64,000 nt of DNA from Margaritispora aquatica (GCA_007644065.1 VJWN01000011.1:1288599-1352598), one strand, 5' to 3'. Counted from the stretch's first letter, positions 24,064-38,143 are shown. A program made the numbers and translations. Notes: a model not told the origin generated them from the letters alone.

Positions 24064-25709
24064 TCACTTCGTCTTCTTCTCCCCCACCGCCTTCACCCCA
24101 CCACTCCTATTGCTATTGCTCTTCCACCCACCCCTCGTCCAAACCCCCCACAAACACCACATAACCCATCCAAAGCCCAAAAGCACCCCCGCCGCCGTCC
24201 CAACCTCCACATATGAGCTCTTATCCAAATCCAGCACTGGCACTTGGATGGTATTCACCAACCTTCCGTCAGCGGCATTCGCCTCGGGATTGAAGTGGTA
24301 AAATAACGTCCTGGGACCAAACAAGCCGTCATACCCTAAATTCACACGATCAAACGGGTTGATGGGGAATTTCGAGCCCTCGTCGGCGGTACATGCCCAG
24401 AAGAGCACCGGGTCCGGGACCTCGAGGGAAGCAAGACCGGAGCTATTTTTGTTCGGCGCGAGGTAGCGCAGGTGCAGTGGGATTTGGGCTGTCCATGCTT
24501 TGCTGGTTGGGGGAGAAGGCGGAGCAAGCTCAAGGAGAACGTTGGAGCCCCAGAGGGAGACGGCGTATTCGGGTGCTTCGAGATCCACTGGGGTGGTGAT
24601 GTAGTGTAATGCAGCGAGATTCTTGGAAGCGAGGAACAGAGGGTCGGAGAGCTGATATTTGTCCACGAAAATGGATCGTGGGAGAGTAAGATGAGCGTGA
24701 ATTTTGCAGCTGCGATCGTCGAGCGGTGGCTTGCTTGTACTTACTTCTAGCTCTAGGGTCGGGTGTAATCCTGTTGGGAGGAGGAAATGTGAGGAGAAGG
24801 TATCTGAAAGGGGGTGATGCCTGGCTGGGAACGAGAAGAGAGTTGGTGAGGGCTTAGTGTCTTCTCCTATCACGGTGAGGAAACCGCCTAACTGGAGCTC
24901 TTCAAGTTGTTTTGTATTCTCAACTGACAAGATCCCGACCTCAAGTCTTGAGCTCCCAGGTGCGTAATTTTCTAGCTGTATGTCTTGAGTTTGAGGTGGA
25001 TAGAAAACTGTCATGACCAATGCGTGGGATATGGTATCGAAGTTGATATCTACCGAAGATGCTTGGGAGAGAGCATGAACTCGGGAGAGACATCCGGCAT
25101 GGACAGCTGGTGAGGAGGTAGACGCTGATCTTGAAGGGCATAGTTTGTGCATGAGATATGCGGAGAAATCTCTAAGTGAAGGTAGAGGAGAGTAATATTG
25201 TGATGCTGCGGAGTGGGAGAATCGTTCGGTAGGTAAAGAAGTGAAGGATTTCTACAGAACAGTTAGTCTTCAGTTTTTTTTACATTCAAGCACATCAAAT
25301 ACCTCAGGAGAAACACAATCTATTTCACCAAACACCTTCTTCAACATAGGACACAGCAAATCTCTATAAAATCAGCATCGATTCTCTGCCTATGGCCTGA
25401 TGTTACATACTGCTTTCCTCCACCACCTCCTCTCTGTGGTGTATAGAAAACATGCAATCCAGGACTCAATCTCGACACAACCGGCGCTCGGCTTTCATAT
25501 GGCTTCTCTGACACCCATCTGACATGTACCTCATAGCTCTTCTTCAACACCTCATGCAGTTCGCGAGGCAGCTCATCGAACGCAAACGTAATCCTCTCCT
25601 CTCTCGCAGCCTTCACATTCTTCGCCTTCACGTGTGCCCTTCCCACCTCCAACGTGCTCGGATCCAGCGAGTCCTCTGGATTCTGTAGGTAGGTAATTCG
25701 TTGACGCAT
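24064..25709 (-). CDS. PBN1: GPI mannosyltransferase I subunit, PIG-X/PBN1 family
   Basis: Three exons on the minus strand (25709-25411, 25363-25303, 25251-24064), 515 aa. I chose the start MRQRITYLQNPEDSLDP because PBN1 homologues begin this way. The open frame extends 61 residues upstream without looking conserved. The long middle is the lumenal PIG-X domain, with FSSHFLLPTGLHPTLELEV, a conserved PLDDRSCKIHAHLTLP, and LDLEAPEYAVSLWG-type text (here VDLEAPEYAVSLWG). One C-terminal membrane helix (AGVLLGFGWVMWCLWGVW) is followed by a short basic tail. PBN1 is the ER chaperone/subunit that stabilises the GPI14 mannosyltransferase, which adds the first mannose to GPI anchors. Divergent from the SARAF gene. 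Confidence 0.87.
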
Positions 25710-26023
25710 TGTATGATGGGATACAGAACAGGTGGTGATGGGTGGTGTGAATGTCCAATTGAGTGAATGGAGCTTAGAGCTATGACGGGCAGAATCATAG
25801 GACAAAGGCGGTAAGGAAACAAGGCTGAGGAGCTGAATCCTAAATCGAGCATGTGGCGACGCCATGAGGAATGAGCCCACCCCTCCAAACAAAAAGCAAC
25901 CTGTCCTTGCCTCCCACTATCTTTAAATCCTCCCTTCCCCTATACTTATATTCATCTAGTGAAGGAGCTCACTCATCAACAGCAGCTTGATCTGCTACTT
26001 ATCCATCTAGCTTGGTTGTCAAA
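25710..26023. promoter_or_regulatory. Shared divergent promoter region, PBN1 / SARAF
   Basis: Only 314 bp separate the two start codons, so the promoters must overlap or abut. No distinct element can be named with confidence. A TATA-like ACTTATATTC lies around 25945-25955 on the SARAF side. Confidence 0.45.
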
Positions 26024-27004
26024 ATGCAGCTAACAACGCTCCTCTCGCCCGCCGTCCTCCTCCTCACATTCGCCCCCTCCATCCACGCCATCAACCTCCG
26101 CTCAGGCTCGACCACCGTCCCCGACGATGCGATCCTCCTGTCGAAAGTGAAAACGCTCACCCTCCGCGCCAACGCGCTCACCTCGCATCGCCGCGTGCCC
26201 GCGGTCCCGCAGCTCGTCTGCAACGGCCCAGGATGCGCATACTACAAAGTCGACATCATGCGGTGCACGAACGCCGGGTCCGGCTACGGCGACGAGGACA
26301 TCGAGTGGTCATGCACAGCCAATATGCCGGAGGAGTTCAAGCTAGGCAGCACGGACGTGGCATGCGAGGGGTACAGCTCGAAAGACGACCCGTATGTGCT
26401 GAAGGGGAGCTGTGGCGTGGAATACAGACTGCTGCTTACGAGGAGAGGGGAAGAGAGGTATGGGAAGCCAGGGTGGCATAGGGGAGAGTCGGGAGAATGG
26501 GAGAATGATAATGAGTGGACTTGGGGAACGGTTGTGTTCATGCTTATATTTGTCGGTATTTTCGCCTGGATTGTTTACTCGGCCTGTGTGGCACGTCCAG
26601 ACGCAGGAGCAGCAGCCGATCCAAGACGGCCAGGCTTCTTTGGCGGAGGGTGGCATCCTGGAGCGGGCGGAGGAGGACCACCACCAGGACCTGGCGACCC
26701 ATTCGATCCACCTCCACCATATCCAGGAAAGCCATATGGCTCCCAGCCTCAACAAGCTTGGAGACCTGGTTTCTGGACCGGAGCTGGAGTCGGCGCTGGA
26801 CTCGGATATATGGCTGGTAACCGCGGAAGAGAAAGAGAACCTTTGTTCGGGCAGCCGCAGCGAGGAAACAACAACGGTGGGTGGTTTGGTGGTGGTAACA
26901 ATAATAATCACGGGCATTATCAAGCACCATCCAGGAGCGATTCCAACGGTTCATCCTCAGCAAGACACGAAAGCACTGGATTCGGCTCAACATCGAGGAG
27001 ATAA
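26024..27004 (+). CDS. SARAF-like protein (store-operated calcium entry-associated regulatory factor family)
   Basis: Intronless, 326 aa. A signal peptide (LLSPAVLLLTFAPSIHA) is followed by a lumenal domain with the SARAF hallmarks: QLVCNGPGCAYYKVDIMRC, IEWSCTANMPEEFKLG, VACEGYSSKDDPYVLKGSCG and VEYRLLLT, with paired Cys. A single membrane helix (GTVVFMLIFVGIFAWIVY) and a cytosolic tail rich in Gly, Pro and Asn (repeated GGG, PPPP, NNN) complete it. In animals SARAF damps store-operated Ca2+ entry at the ER; its role in fungi is not well defined. The ATG at 26024 (AAAATGC) is preferred to an in-frame ATG at 26012. Confidence 0.88.
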   Translation: MQLTTLLSPAVLLLTFAPSIHAINLRSGSTTVPDDAILLSKVKTLTLRANALTSHRRVPAVPQLVCNGPGCAYYKVDIMRCTNAGSGYGDEDIEWSCTANMPEEFKLGSTDVACEGYSSKDDPYVLKGSCGVEYRLLLTRRGEERYGKPGWHRGESGEWENDNEWTWGTVVFMLIFVGIFAWIVYSACVARPDAGAAADPRRPGFFGGGWHPGAGGGGPPPGPGDPFDPPPPYPGKPYGSQPQQAWRPGFWTGAGVGAGLGYMAGNRGREREPLFGQPQRGNNNGGWFGGGNNNNHGHYQAPSRSDSNGSSSARHESTGFGSTSRR

Positions 27005-27351
27005 AGGTAGCATACATAGGTTTACGTTTCATCGTAAATGAATCATTGTTTTGTATCTGTTACCATACGGGGTAACCTAAGTTTACATTTCGATGTGACC
27101 CAACCCCTAGGTTGGAACAACCGATACACAAGCATCGATCAGATGCTGTGTTACGTCCAAGTGAAAAAAGGTGATGTACAGTGGGAATAGACCTTTTCTC
27201 TAGTCCTTGCTTTGCAAATCAGAAAGCCAACCAAATCATCCTTCTTATGCAATCATACAAGACCAGCGTAGTCATTAAACGTCGTCAAAGAATTCAAAAG
27301 CAGTACAACCTCGAGTCCAAAATTTGGAGCTAAAGTGTACGCAAATGTAAA
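27005..27351. other. Convergent gap, SARAF / BRE1
   Basis: About 350 bp between two 3' ends. No gene or repeat seen. Confidence 0.6.
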
Positions 27352-29975
27352 TCACAAGTGGATCGCCATCACATCTGACTTGTCAAATGCACTCGAGCAG
27401 TTGGGACATTTGCGCATGCGGTTGGACAGTCGATCGGCCACGCAGTTGTTGCAAAATGTGTGCCCACAGGTTCGTAAGGCAGTATTCTTGAAATCCTTGC
27501 GGCAAATTGTACACAAAGCAAGCGTCTGGTGTATATTAGCTTATATTCCCACATAGTACGGGTATTACTCACCCTAAGCATCTCCTCTTCATTCGATTGG
27601 TTGCCAAGACTCTTCTTCTTCCAAGTCTCACAATCCTTCTGTGATTGCTCATACTTCACACGCAATTGTGCTATGTCTAGCTCCACTTCTTGAATCTTCA
27701 CCTTGGTGTTGGCGTTATGTAGATCCTTCGCCTTCAGCTGGTTTGACAGTTCAGTGACCTGATTCTTCAGTGCAGTGAGCTTGCTATTTGCCTCCCTCGA
27801 TGCTGCGTCAACTTTCTTGTTCTCAGCAACCGTGGTGATGTTTGCTTGTTTCAAGTCTGTGACCTGCTTTTCTAGATTACTCAGAAGACCTCTGTTGGAA
27901 GTCTCTACATCTTTCAACTGAGAAATAATTTCAGAGCTTTTCGAGTTCTGAGTTCTAAGGGCACGGACTTCGCTAAGTCGTGTATCCATATCCTTACGTG
28001 CAGCAAAGTATTTCTGGTCTGCCTTCGACTTCTCCGCTGCCAGAATTTGGATCTTCTCCTCCAGAGTAGCGAGATCTATCACCTTCTTGTGCGCAAGTCC
28101 TTGCATCTTGGTATATGCATTTTGCATAGCGGGAAGCTCTTTGTTGATAGCTTCGAATTGTACAACTAAGCTTTGGTACTTGGATTGCAGCTCGCTAAGG
28201 CCAAGTGATGCAATCTCATGCCCATGCATTGGTTCGCAAGTCGCGTTCGCCGCCTTCAAGCGTTGCACTTCCTGCTCAAGAGCGGTAATTCGATCATCCT
28301 TTGCGGCGACAAGCTCCTTAAGATTATCACCGGAGGCTTTTTCCTGATCCTGGCTAGCCTTTCGCATCGCTGCCTCGGCAGTCAATTCGTCTCGAGCAGA
28401 TCTGACTCTCGTCAAGTCGGCTTCTACTCTCTGCAACTGGCCTTCCAGCTCGGCTGTGGCAAGTTCGGTCTCGGTCTCCAACTGCGTCCGATACGCGGTC
28501 CGTTCAGCTTGGAACTTTTCTGCCTCTTCTCGAAGTTGAATATTGGTTGCTTCCAAATGGTTAATTCGTCGAATGACATCCTCGTGCTGCAGTCTAAACT
28601 GCTTGAACAAATCCGTCCGCGCATAGTCATCTTCTGTCAAATTTGAGAGCCTCAAATTTGCTGCTGTGAGCTGTTCAGTTAAAGTCTTACTCTCTGCTGT
28701 GATGGCCTCAATTTGCTCTTTTTGCTTCTCAACGACAGCTGCAGCCTCCTTGTATGCGGTCTGTGATGCTTCATCTGCAATTCCATTTGTCATTTCAATA
28801 TCCCCATTTTCGATATTTCCGATACTATTGCTAGCACTGCTATTGGCTCCAGCAATCGCTTGCTGTTCCATCTTAGCAACAACTGAGCTCTTGGCCCTAT
28901 CGAGTCGTTTCTCGGCCTTGATATATCGTAAAGATGCGGTTTCAAGACGTTCACTCAATTCTTCCTTTTCTGTCCTAAGGCGGTCGATCTTGACAACTGA
29001 TTCTTTTTGAGCAGCCAGCAGCTTTACCAACTTGCTTTGAAGATCCTGTACGTTCTCTGAGGGCAGGCCACGATTGGAGGATAAATTGGTGAAAATAGTA
29101 GAAAGCTTTGACTTGATATCCTTGGCCTTGGATGCTAGGTGCCTCTGGAACTCCTCGCTTCCCTTAAAGTTTAACGCGGTGGGAAATGCGTCTGATCCAT
29201 GTGTCAGAGTTACTATTCCGATTGTTTTGGAAGAAACTCACCATCCAAATCGTCCAAGGAGGGAACCTCATCTTCCGCAAGTAATTTGACCTCATCCAAT
29301 AACTAAATGCTAGAATCAGTATCGAGTCGCAACGCAAGAGGCGATCATAAATACCTGGGTCCACCATGCGTCCACAACTCTGAGATGATCATCATGGTCA
29401 GCAGCTCTTTTCTGTACATCTCTCAGTTGCGATTCTAATGTAGCCTTTTCTCTCTTGAACTCCATCATCTGCCGGTAGATCGCATCTTTCTGAAACTTCT
29501 ATAACGTTCCACACGTCAGCAATTTATTCCACCCGTATAACTCGACGCTTCCAAAGAATGGTATTTGTATGTGATAGTATGGATAGGAGAGGTTGTACGT
29601 TGTTGAAAGACAAGAGAGTCTGCAAGCTAACCAACGTGCTGGAGACAGCAAGCTGCGCATTAGCACCGGCCTGATAGAACAAACACCGAAGCATACATCA
29701 GGTACAAAGATCAGAGATCTTGCAGATATGAAGAGTTGTGGAATGAGGAACATCTCGATTCGAGAAAAGAAGGCCTGGTGTCGTGTGACAATGGCGGTAC
29801 ATACCTCTAGATCGCTGGACCATGGCATATCGGAGTCCGCAGAATTCTTGCCGTTCACATTTTGGCGTTTGGTGCTAGTAGGTGCTAGGTCATCGCCTGC
29901 GGATCTCTTCCTATCCTCCATCTTCTTGAAGGATGGGGAGAGGTGAGATGGTTGTCGGGGAGTTGAAATCGTCAT
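27352..29975 (-). CDS. BRE1: E3 ubiquitin ligase BRE1 (histone H2B)
   Basis: Five exons on the minus strand (29975-29805, 29498-29355, 29302-29242, 29191-27573, 27525-27352), 722 aa, closing in frame. The N-terminus ([11 protein letters not shown] … KRQNVNGK) is typical of fungal BRE1. Next come long coiled coils covering most of exon 4 and the conserved block [21 protein letters not shown]-terminal RING finger is complete: [25 protein letters not shown] and CPNCSSAF. With RAD6 it monoubiquitinates histone H2B during transcription. Intron 1 is unusually long for this window (306 nt). Start choice: ATG at 29975, with ATG at 29921 as an alternative. Divergent from the BDP1 gene. Confidence 0.92.
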
Positions 29976-30342
29976 CAGAGTATACGAGCCAGTTGGCACA
30001 AGGAATCGAATGCGCGAAATATCCTGTAGCAGATCTGCAGCTGCGATTGCAGCAGATCGAAGGTGGCTGGTGAGACTTGTATGGCGACAATGTGTAATCG
30101 TTGATGAGGGAGGTTGAGGTCGAAGGGATCTTTCACAGAATCGCATTGGGCTAGTTCAATTTACTCCTGACCTGTAAGGCATCAAGGCAAAATTCCGAGT
30201 CAGCTTTCAAACCCTAGCAAATGTGACCAAATCTTATCGAGGCTGCAGATTCAGCATCGAGGCTCAAATTTCCCCGCGTCAATCTTTCAAATCGTCAATC
30301 GGGACCTTGACAAACCTCTGATGTTAGAAACCGGTCGCAATC
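29976..30342. promoter_or_regulatory. Shared divergent promoter region, BRE1 / BDP1
   Basis: 367 bp between the two start codons, the only space for both promoters. The pairing joins an H2B ubiquitin ligase and a Pol III factor. No individual site is assigned. Confidence 0.45.
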
Positions 30343-32487
30343 ATGTTGAAAGGTAGAGGAAAGACGTTTGCCCCCAAAAAAGTCGCTGCACGAAAACCTG
30401 GAGCGACTCCAGCACCATCTTCCACGCGCCCTACCGTCGAGCATCAGTCGCAAACTCCAGCGACATCACAACCTCCTCAAGAGCTGCCTACTACTATCGC
30501 GGAGAAAGATGCTACTGTTACTGAAAATGCACCTCTGCCCAACGCAAATACGGCAACAATTTCAACTACGACTGCGACCACATCTGCATCCCAATTGAAG
30601 AGGAAGGACAGAGAGGACGAAATCCAGGCACCTGCCGCAAAGAGAACTGCTGTTCAGCCAGAACTCGTTGCGCCTCAAGCTGATTCAGATCCTGTCGCCA
30701 GAGAATCTGCAGGTTTGTCTGAATCGACAGCACCTGCAGTAGCTACATCAGGGACTTCCACGACCAATGTTTCGAAACGTAAAGAAAGAGCACCACTCCC
30801 TTCAAGTCCTGCAAAAACTTCAGGTTCTGCTGGAGCATCAACAGTGTCACCCACTGGCATCTCCGCCGACAAAGCAGTCCTCAATAGCCCTCCAATAACA
30901 CAGAGCAAATCAGCTGCAACTACCTCAGCCATCGCACCAGACTCTGGCACTGCTTTAGATCTCTCCGCACCTTCTAAAGAGAACGCAAACTCTGGACCAC
31001 TGTCTGAAAATCAAAATGGAGGTCCATCAAATCCCGCCAACCGTTATCCATCCCCGGAAAACATGGTTCCAGTTCCAAATAATGCTCCAGCAGCACAAAT
31101 GATAGCCGATAGTAGTTCCGATAGGGTAGCTGGAATATCTGGCAATGGAGCAGGAGCTTCTTCTGATCTTGTCGAAATGGCATCCCTGAACCCAGATGGA
31201 ACATCTGGAGCAATCATCGAAGAGCCTGCGTCTGGAACTGAAAGGAGGAAGGGAAAAGGCAATACAAAGGCTGGCCGAAAAAGGATACAAACTGCGGCCG
31301 ATGCTGAGGACGACAGGGCAACGGTTAATATGTCAATGAACGGCACTAGGCGAACAGCAAATGCGAAGAAGCCACGGAAAAAGAGAGATACAACAGAAAC
31401 CGAACGACGAAGAAAACTTCGTGCTGAGACACCAGAAGGAGCAAGCGATGAGGAGATCGATCCGACCGTCATGACCATGGCCGACCTTACCAAGGATCTC
31501 AAAATCGGCAAGAAGTTCAGTCGGTATTCTGAGATCAAAGAAATGGAAGAAAAGAAGAAGCAGGAAGCGATGAAAGCCAAGATGCGAAGAAAACATCCAG
31601 AGCTAGCATCCGTCCTTGACGCAAATGGTCCAACGGCTGATGCAACAGACACATCAAATGCACCAAATCCAGAAACTCCAGCGGAAGGAACTGCAGAAGT
31701 CTCAGCAGATACTCCTTCAGAAAATACGGCATCAAGATCAAATGCCCAGGAACAGGAACCCAATCTACCAGCAACTGAACATGGTGTTAAATACAGAATG
31801 TTGAACGGGGTGATTGTCATGAATCCGGAATCTCTAACTATTGACCGACAGGCGAATGCTAGAAAGCAACAAGAAGCAATGGAAGTGGTTGAAGAAAATG
31901 ACTTCTCTCATATTGTCACGCAAGGGAGATTCATGAAACGAGAACCCTCACAATCATGGGATCCTGCCGCCAACCAACTCTTCTATAGGGGTTTGAGGCA
32001 ATTCGGCACCGATTTTCAGATGATTGCCTCCATGTTTCCTCATCGTAACCGTCGTCAAATCAAATTGAAGTTCAACAAAGAGGAGAAAGTCAATGGAGCC
32101 AAGATCAATCGTATCCTCATGAACCCAAAAGAGCCTATCGACCTGGATCAGTTTGAGAAGATGTCAGACATGAAGCTTTTGCCTCTGGAAGAACTCGAAG
32201 CAGAGAGAGAGAAGTTTGACGAGGAGCAGAGACAGGAAATTGCTAGATTCGAGGAGGCTGCTGCAGAGGCTACTAGGAAGAAGAGAGAGGCCATCAAGGG
32301 TAGCGATACAGCAAAACGTATCGTGGGAGACATGAGTGATGAATCAGATGTTGAAGAAGGGTTTGATGGGAGCAATAAGGAGAATGGAAAGGGGAAGGGG
32401 AAGGGATCACGAAGAAAGGGTCCTACAAAGAGAGGACGAAGGGGCAGGAACGACGATCAAGGAGAGATTGTCGGCACGATCGACTAA
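30343..32487 (+). CDS. BDP1: TFIIIB subunit B'' (BDP1), SANT/Myb domain
   Basis: A single exon, 714 aa. The first ~300 residues are Ala/Ser/Thr/Pro-rich and disordered. The conserved core holds the extended SANT domain at about residues 530-582 (SQSWDPAANQLFYRGLRQFG, then TDFQMIASMFPHRNRRQIKL), preceded by a conserved region (EEIDPTVMTMADLTKDLKIG). The C-terminus is a long charged helix and a basic tail (GSRRKGPTKRGRRGRN). BDP1 joins TBP and BRF1 on Pol III promoters to form TFIIIB. The length and domain order fit the family. It converges on the GH1 gene, with 250 bp between the stops. Confidence 0.9.
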   Translation: MLKGRGKTFAPKKVAARKPGATPAPSSTRPTVEHQSQTPATSQPPQELPTTIAEKDATVTENAPLPNANTATISTTTATTSASQLKRKDREDEIQAPAAKRTAVQPELVAPQADSDPVARESAGLSESTAPAVATSGTSTTNVSKRKERAPLPSSPAKTSGSAGASTVSPTGISADKAVLNSPPITQSKSAATTSAIAPDSGTALDLSAPSKENANSGPLSENQNGGPSNPANRYPSPENMVPVPNNAPAAQMIADSSSDRVAGISGNGAGASSDLVEMASLNPDGTSGAIIEEPASGTERRKGKGNTKAGRKRIQTAADAEDDRATVNMSMNGTRRTANAKKPRKKRDTTETERRRKLRAETPEGASDEEIDPTVMTMADLTKDLKIGKKFSRYSEIKEMEEKKKQEAMKAKMRRKHPELASVLDANGPTADATDTSNAPNPETPAEGTAEVSADTPSENTASRSNAQEQEPNLPATEHGVKYRMLNGVIVMNPESLTIDRQANARKQQEAMEVVEENDFSHIVTQGRFMKREPSQSWDPAANQLFYRGLRQFGTDFQMIASMFPHRNRRQIKLKFNKEEKVNGAKINRILMNPKEPIDLDQFEKMSDMKLLPLEELEAEREKFDEEQRQEIARFEEAAAEATRKKREAIKGSDTAKRIVGDMSDESDVEEGFDGSNKENGKGKGKGSRRKGPTKRGRRGRNDDQGEIVGTID

Positions 32488-32737
32488 GTATTAGAAAGCA
32501 GCTCTTTTCAATGGGACGGTATTCTTGGGTTTATTCAGGAGTTCAGGAAGCTATGCATCAAGTGCTGGTGCATCAGCGTCGCATATCATGGTGTTTGGGG
32601 AGGGCACGTTTTGTAACTTTTTATACCAGCTCGCACCCAGGGAAATAAAGGCGATGAGGCAAAAATGCTTTTTTTCATTCTTTTCGAATTACGCATTGTG
32701 AGATTTGTTCCTTTCATAGGTCCAACATGCCTTCTCT

Positions 32738-35239
<2,502 letters not shown>

Positions 35240-35962
35240 TTAATCCTCAAGAACATCGACCTTCCGCTTGCCGATCGCGACATTCTCAATTCCATCACCA
35301 GTCCATTCTGTGACCTCCCACTCGACCTGATACCGACCATTTGGGGTTTGTCGTTTACCCCAAGTTTTCTTCATATTACCAAGTCTGCTGCCTTCTAGCA
35401 ATGTCTCGAACCATGGCAATCCTTCGCTAGCGCCTTTATCGGCAACAGTTCGTACGTTCTGTGCAGCACCTTCAGTCGACTTCACATCCTCGGAGGCCCC
35501 GCTTGGCACAAGTCCTAGTTCCTCAAGGTCTCTTAAGTATTCACTAGACAACGACCCCAACGTCAAGCAGATGAACTCTGCTTCACTTGCTGGCTCTTCC
35601 GACCAATACGACAGAGGTGTACCGCAGACTCCGCAGAATTGGCGTCTTGAGTTTTCTTCTTTCGATGAGATATAAGTTCTGCGAATAAAGGAATGGGTTT
35701 CATCTTTCATCAAGGCTTCCGTGGTTGATTGGTACCAAGTGAGGGGCACTCGAAGGAAGGCTGATAGAGGGGTGGCTTGACTCCTTCCTACCAAGAACGG
35801 TTGATTAGCAGGCTCGCAGGCAATAGAAACAATGGGAAGCTTACGATGAGCGTGTGAATCTGCAAAGAACACTTGAGCGACGTGAATCTCATTCTGCGGA
35901 ATTTGCACGACATATCGATTTCGACCGCAAGAGCAGCCACCTTGGAGAAGGTGATGATCCAT
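35240..35962 (-). CDS. GFA/CENP-V-domain (Mss4-like) zinc protein
   Basis: Two exons on the minus strand (35962-35845, 35787-35240), 221 aa. The zinc ligands of the glutathione-dependent formaldehyde-activating (GFA) fold are visible: GGCSCGRNRY near the start and QFCGVCGTPLSYW in the middle. The 57-nt intron (GTAAGC…GGTAG with a CTAAT branch site) is a multiple of three and has no stop, so the unspliced message would encode a 240-residue form. The spliced form joins FFADSHAHR to RSQATPLSAFLRVPLTWYQS, the normal GFA continuation. The ATG at 35962 has a strong ACCATGG context. The family includes carbon-sulfur lyases and many proteins of unknown substrate, so no reaction is claimed. Confidence 0.85.
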   Translation of the reverse strand: MDHHLLQGGCSCGRNRYVVQIPQNEIHVAQVFFADSHAHRKLPIVSIACEPANQPFLVGRSQATPLSAFLRVPLTWYQSTTEALMKDETHSFIRRTYISSKEENSRRQFCGVCGTPLSYWSEEPASEAEFICLTLGSLSSEYLRDLEELGLVPSGASEDVKSTEGAAQNVRTVADKGASEGLPWFETLLEGSRLGNMKKTWGKRQTPNGRYQVEWEVTEWTGDGIENVAIGKRKVDVLED

Positions 35963-37079
35963 GGTAGTTCTTCTGATGGCAGAGCTAACGAATTGTCGTG
36001 AAGGCAGTTTTATTTCGCAGATAGAGGGCAGAAATTGTACGCAAGTAGACAAAGTGTGATTGTCAATTGATGTTTCGCTGGTAGTTCATTTGAATGATGT
36101 GTAACAGATGGTTGGTTGGTGCTGGAGGGAGCTGGAGCCTTCCACTACGGATCAAGCCACCTCGCTTGGGGGGGGTGGCATGATGCGAAACGACAAACAA
36201 ATGATTGAAACAACATAGCCAACTTAACAACATGTGCACTTTCTTCTGCTACTGATTTAGTTTTATATCTAGTACAAACTACTTATGGGCTGTAGGAATG
36301 TATAGCCGCTGTGTGCTGTAGCCCAGCATGCATGACTTTCCTTTTACCAACACAGAACTCTGACGTAAGGTTAAAATGCTTTTGTGGCAATTTGCGAGTA
36401 TGATTTTTGTGTTTTGACTTTCTTCTCATATAAATGTTCAAGAAACGATTTTATATGGTTTTATTGGTGCCAGACAGTTAAGTCACTGGGTTCTTGTGAC
36501 TTTGTTCTTGAACAGCTGGATGTCTTTTGTGGCTGGGTTCTTTCTATGAGTCAAGTCTATGATGTACAGGGAGATAGGAAGGTAACAACAATTATACCAA
36601 ACATCTTTTGAGTCATGGAATGCTTTCCAGTGTGAAAGCTTTTAGAAAAATTGCGAAGTAATGTCTGTTTGATTAAGTTGGGAGACGCATAGATCATTGG
36701 TGAATCAGATGGGCTCTCTCAAAGGAGAGATCAGACATTCTCCAACTCTTGGATCTGTTGCATTTCTGGCATTTTGATGTCAAGTAACGACCGATTTCTG
36801 CTACAGTGCACTACAATCTTCTATTTGAAAGTTTACTTGCGTCGTCTTTCCATTGAAGTTTGTTCTGAGTACAATGAGATTGAAGTTTCTATCACAAACA
36901 TTTTCTACTTTGGAGTATAAAATCTAGCTTACGCTATGAGATTTAAGATATATTGCGCTCGCCCTCCATGTCTGAAGCTCTGCATACGATCAATCCCTAG
37001 AGCCCATATTACTTTTAATCATTTTTCATTTACTTTGTAGTCCTTGCATACTTGAACATCTGGCCCTCAAATCAGGGCA
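35963..37079. other. Intergenic, no gene seen
   Basis: 1.1 kb with a short G run (36170-36176) and AT-rich stretches. Short frames show no recognisable protein. Confidence 0.6.
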
Positions 37080-38143
37080 ATGTCTTTCGAACGACGAGGT
37101 CTCGAACAAGGTCTGGCCCTTCGGAATTTTCATGGAGAAGCATCAACTTCGAAACATATGCCATACAAGAAAGTATCTGTACTCTTGATATATTGGGAAA
37201 AGGGACACTTCAATATCCTGAATGCAATTCGCAGTCTCGATACTACCTTCCGGTTAAAGCTGGGGTACGAAACAACCCTCATATATCTGCCAAATATCTC
37301 GCCCTGGCCATATTTTTTACGCTGCTTCCAGGATTTCACAGAAAACAACCCAAGCAATGATACTTTGCTAATCGTTTGCTATATCGGAAATAGCTACATC
37401 GGACGCAGTCACGTCATTGATGAGCTTCACTTGAGTCTCCTATCGTAGGTTATGATAAGCAACTGATCTATAAGATCAACAGTATATATATTCCAACTCA
37501 CATTTTCACTTATAGAGATCATACTAGCAGCAAGGGCAAGGGCATTGAGCAACCAAACATACCATGGGAGTGGATGCAAAGCCAGCTCCTACGATCCCAA
37601 TACGACATACTGGTCATTCTTGACAGTAGTCAGTCTGCAAGCGCACTCGGCGACAGAAAAGTGCATCGATCGGGGAAAATGGAACTTATCGCTGCCTGTG
37701 GATACAATGTTGTTGGAGACAAAGCAGATCTATCTGTACGAAATTTCACCCACAATATCGTGGAAGCGTTGAAAGACCTGGGAGGGAGGCATGAGATTTT
37801 TAGCGTCGTGACACTTCATCGCGAGATTCTTCGTCTTGCTTGGTTAAGATCGAAGGAGGAGGATAGGAAGGATTTAAAATATCTGCAGACGCCAGTATAT
37901 GTGTGTATAGCCGGTAAAGTCGGAGAATCAAGTATCATCATGGGTCGAATGCCAAGTTTTGAGGAGGAGAAAGAAGAGGGAGAGGTGGCGGACCAGCAAC
38001 TCGAACAGCTAGTCAAGAAATTTTGCCAGCTATTGGTAGAAGCAGGAACAAATGTGATTTTACAAGTTGATGGAGATGACGGAGGAGACGAAAACGAAAC
38101 TGGCAGGAGAAAGACGCAGAAGCAGAAGGAGAAGGAGAAGTAG
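37080..38143 (+). CDS. Caspase-fold pseudoprotease (His to Asn, Cys to Ser)
   Basis: Two exons (37080-37444, 37516-38143), 330 aa, closing in frame. The fold is recognisable from KVSVLLIYW, TLLIVCYIGNS (active members: YYxGHG), DILVILDSSQSA (active: LLDTCYAG) and KMELIAACGY (active: TELLAACGF). The catalytic His position reads Asn and the Cys position Ser, while the surrounding strands are kept, so the protein is expected to fold but not cut. The C-terminal ~120 residues continue the domain (NFTHNIVEALKDLG) and end in an acidic then Lys-rich tail (EEEKEEGEV … RRKTQKQKEKEK). The phase-2 intron between the two motifs matches the other caspase-like genes of this window. Binding or regulatory function is inference. 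Confidence 0.78.

Noticed and set aside
31044..31820. 258-residue minus-strand frame with Ser/Phe-rich text
   Set aside because: Antisense to BDP1. The plus strand has the SANT domain and the right length.
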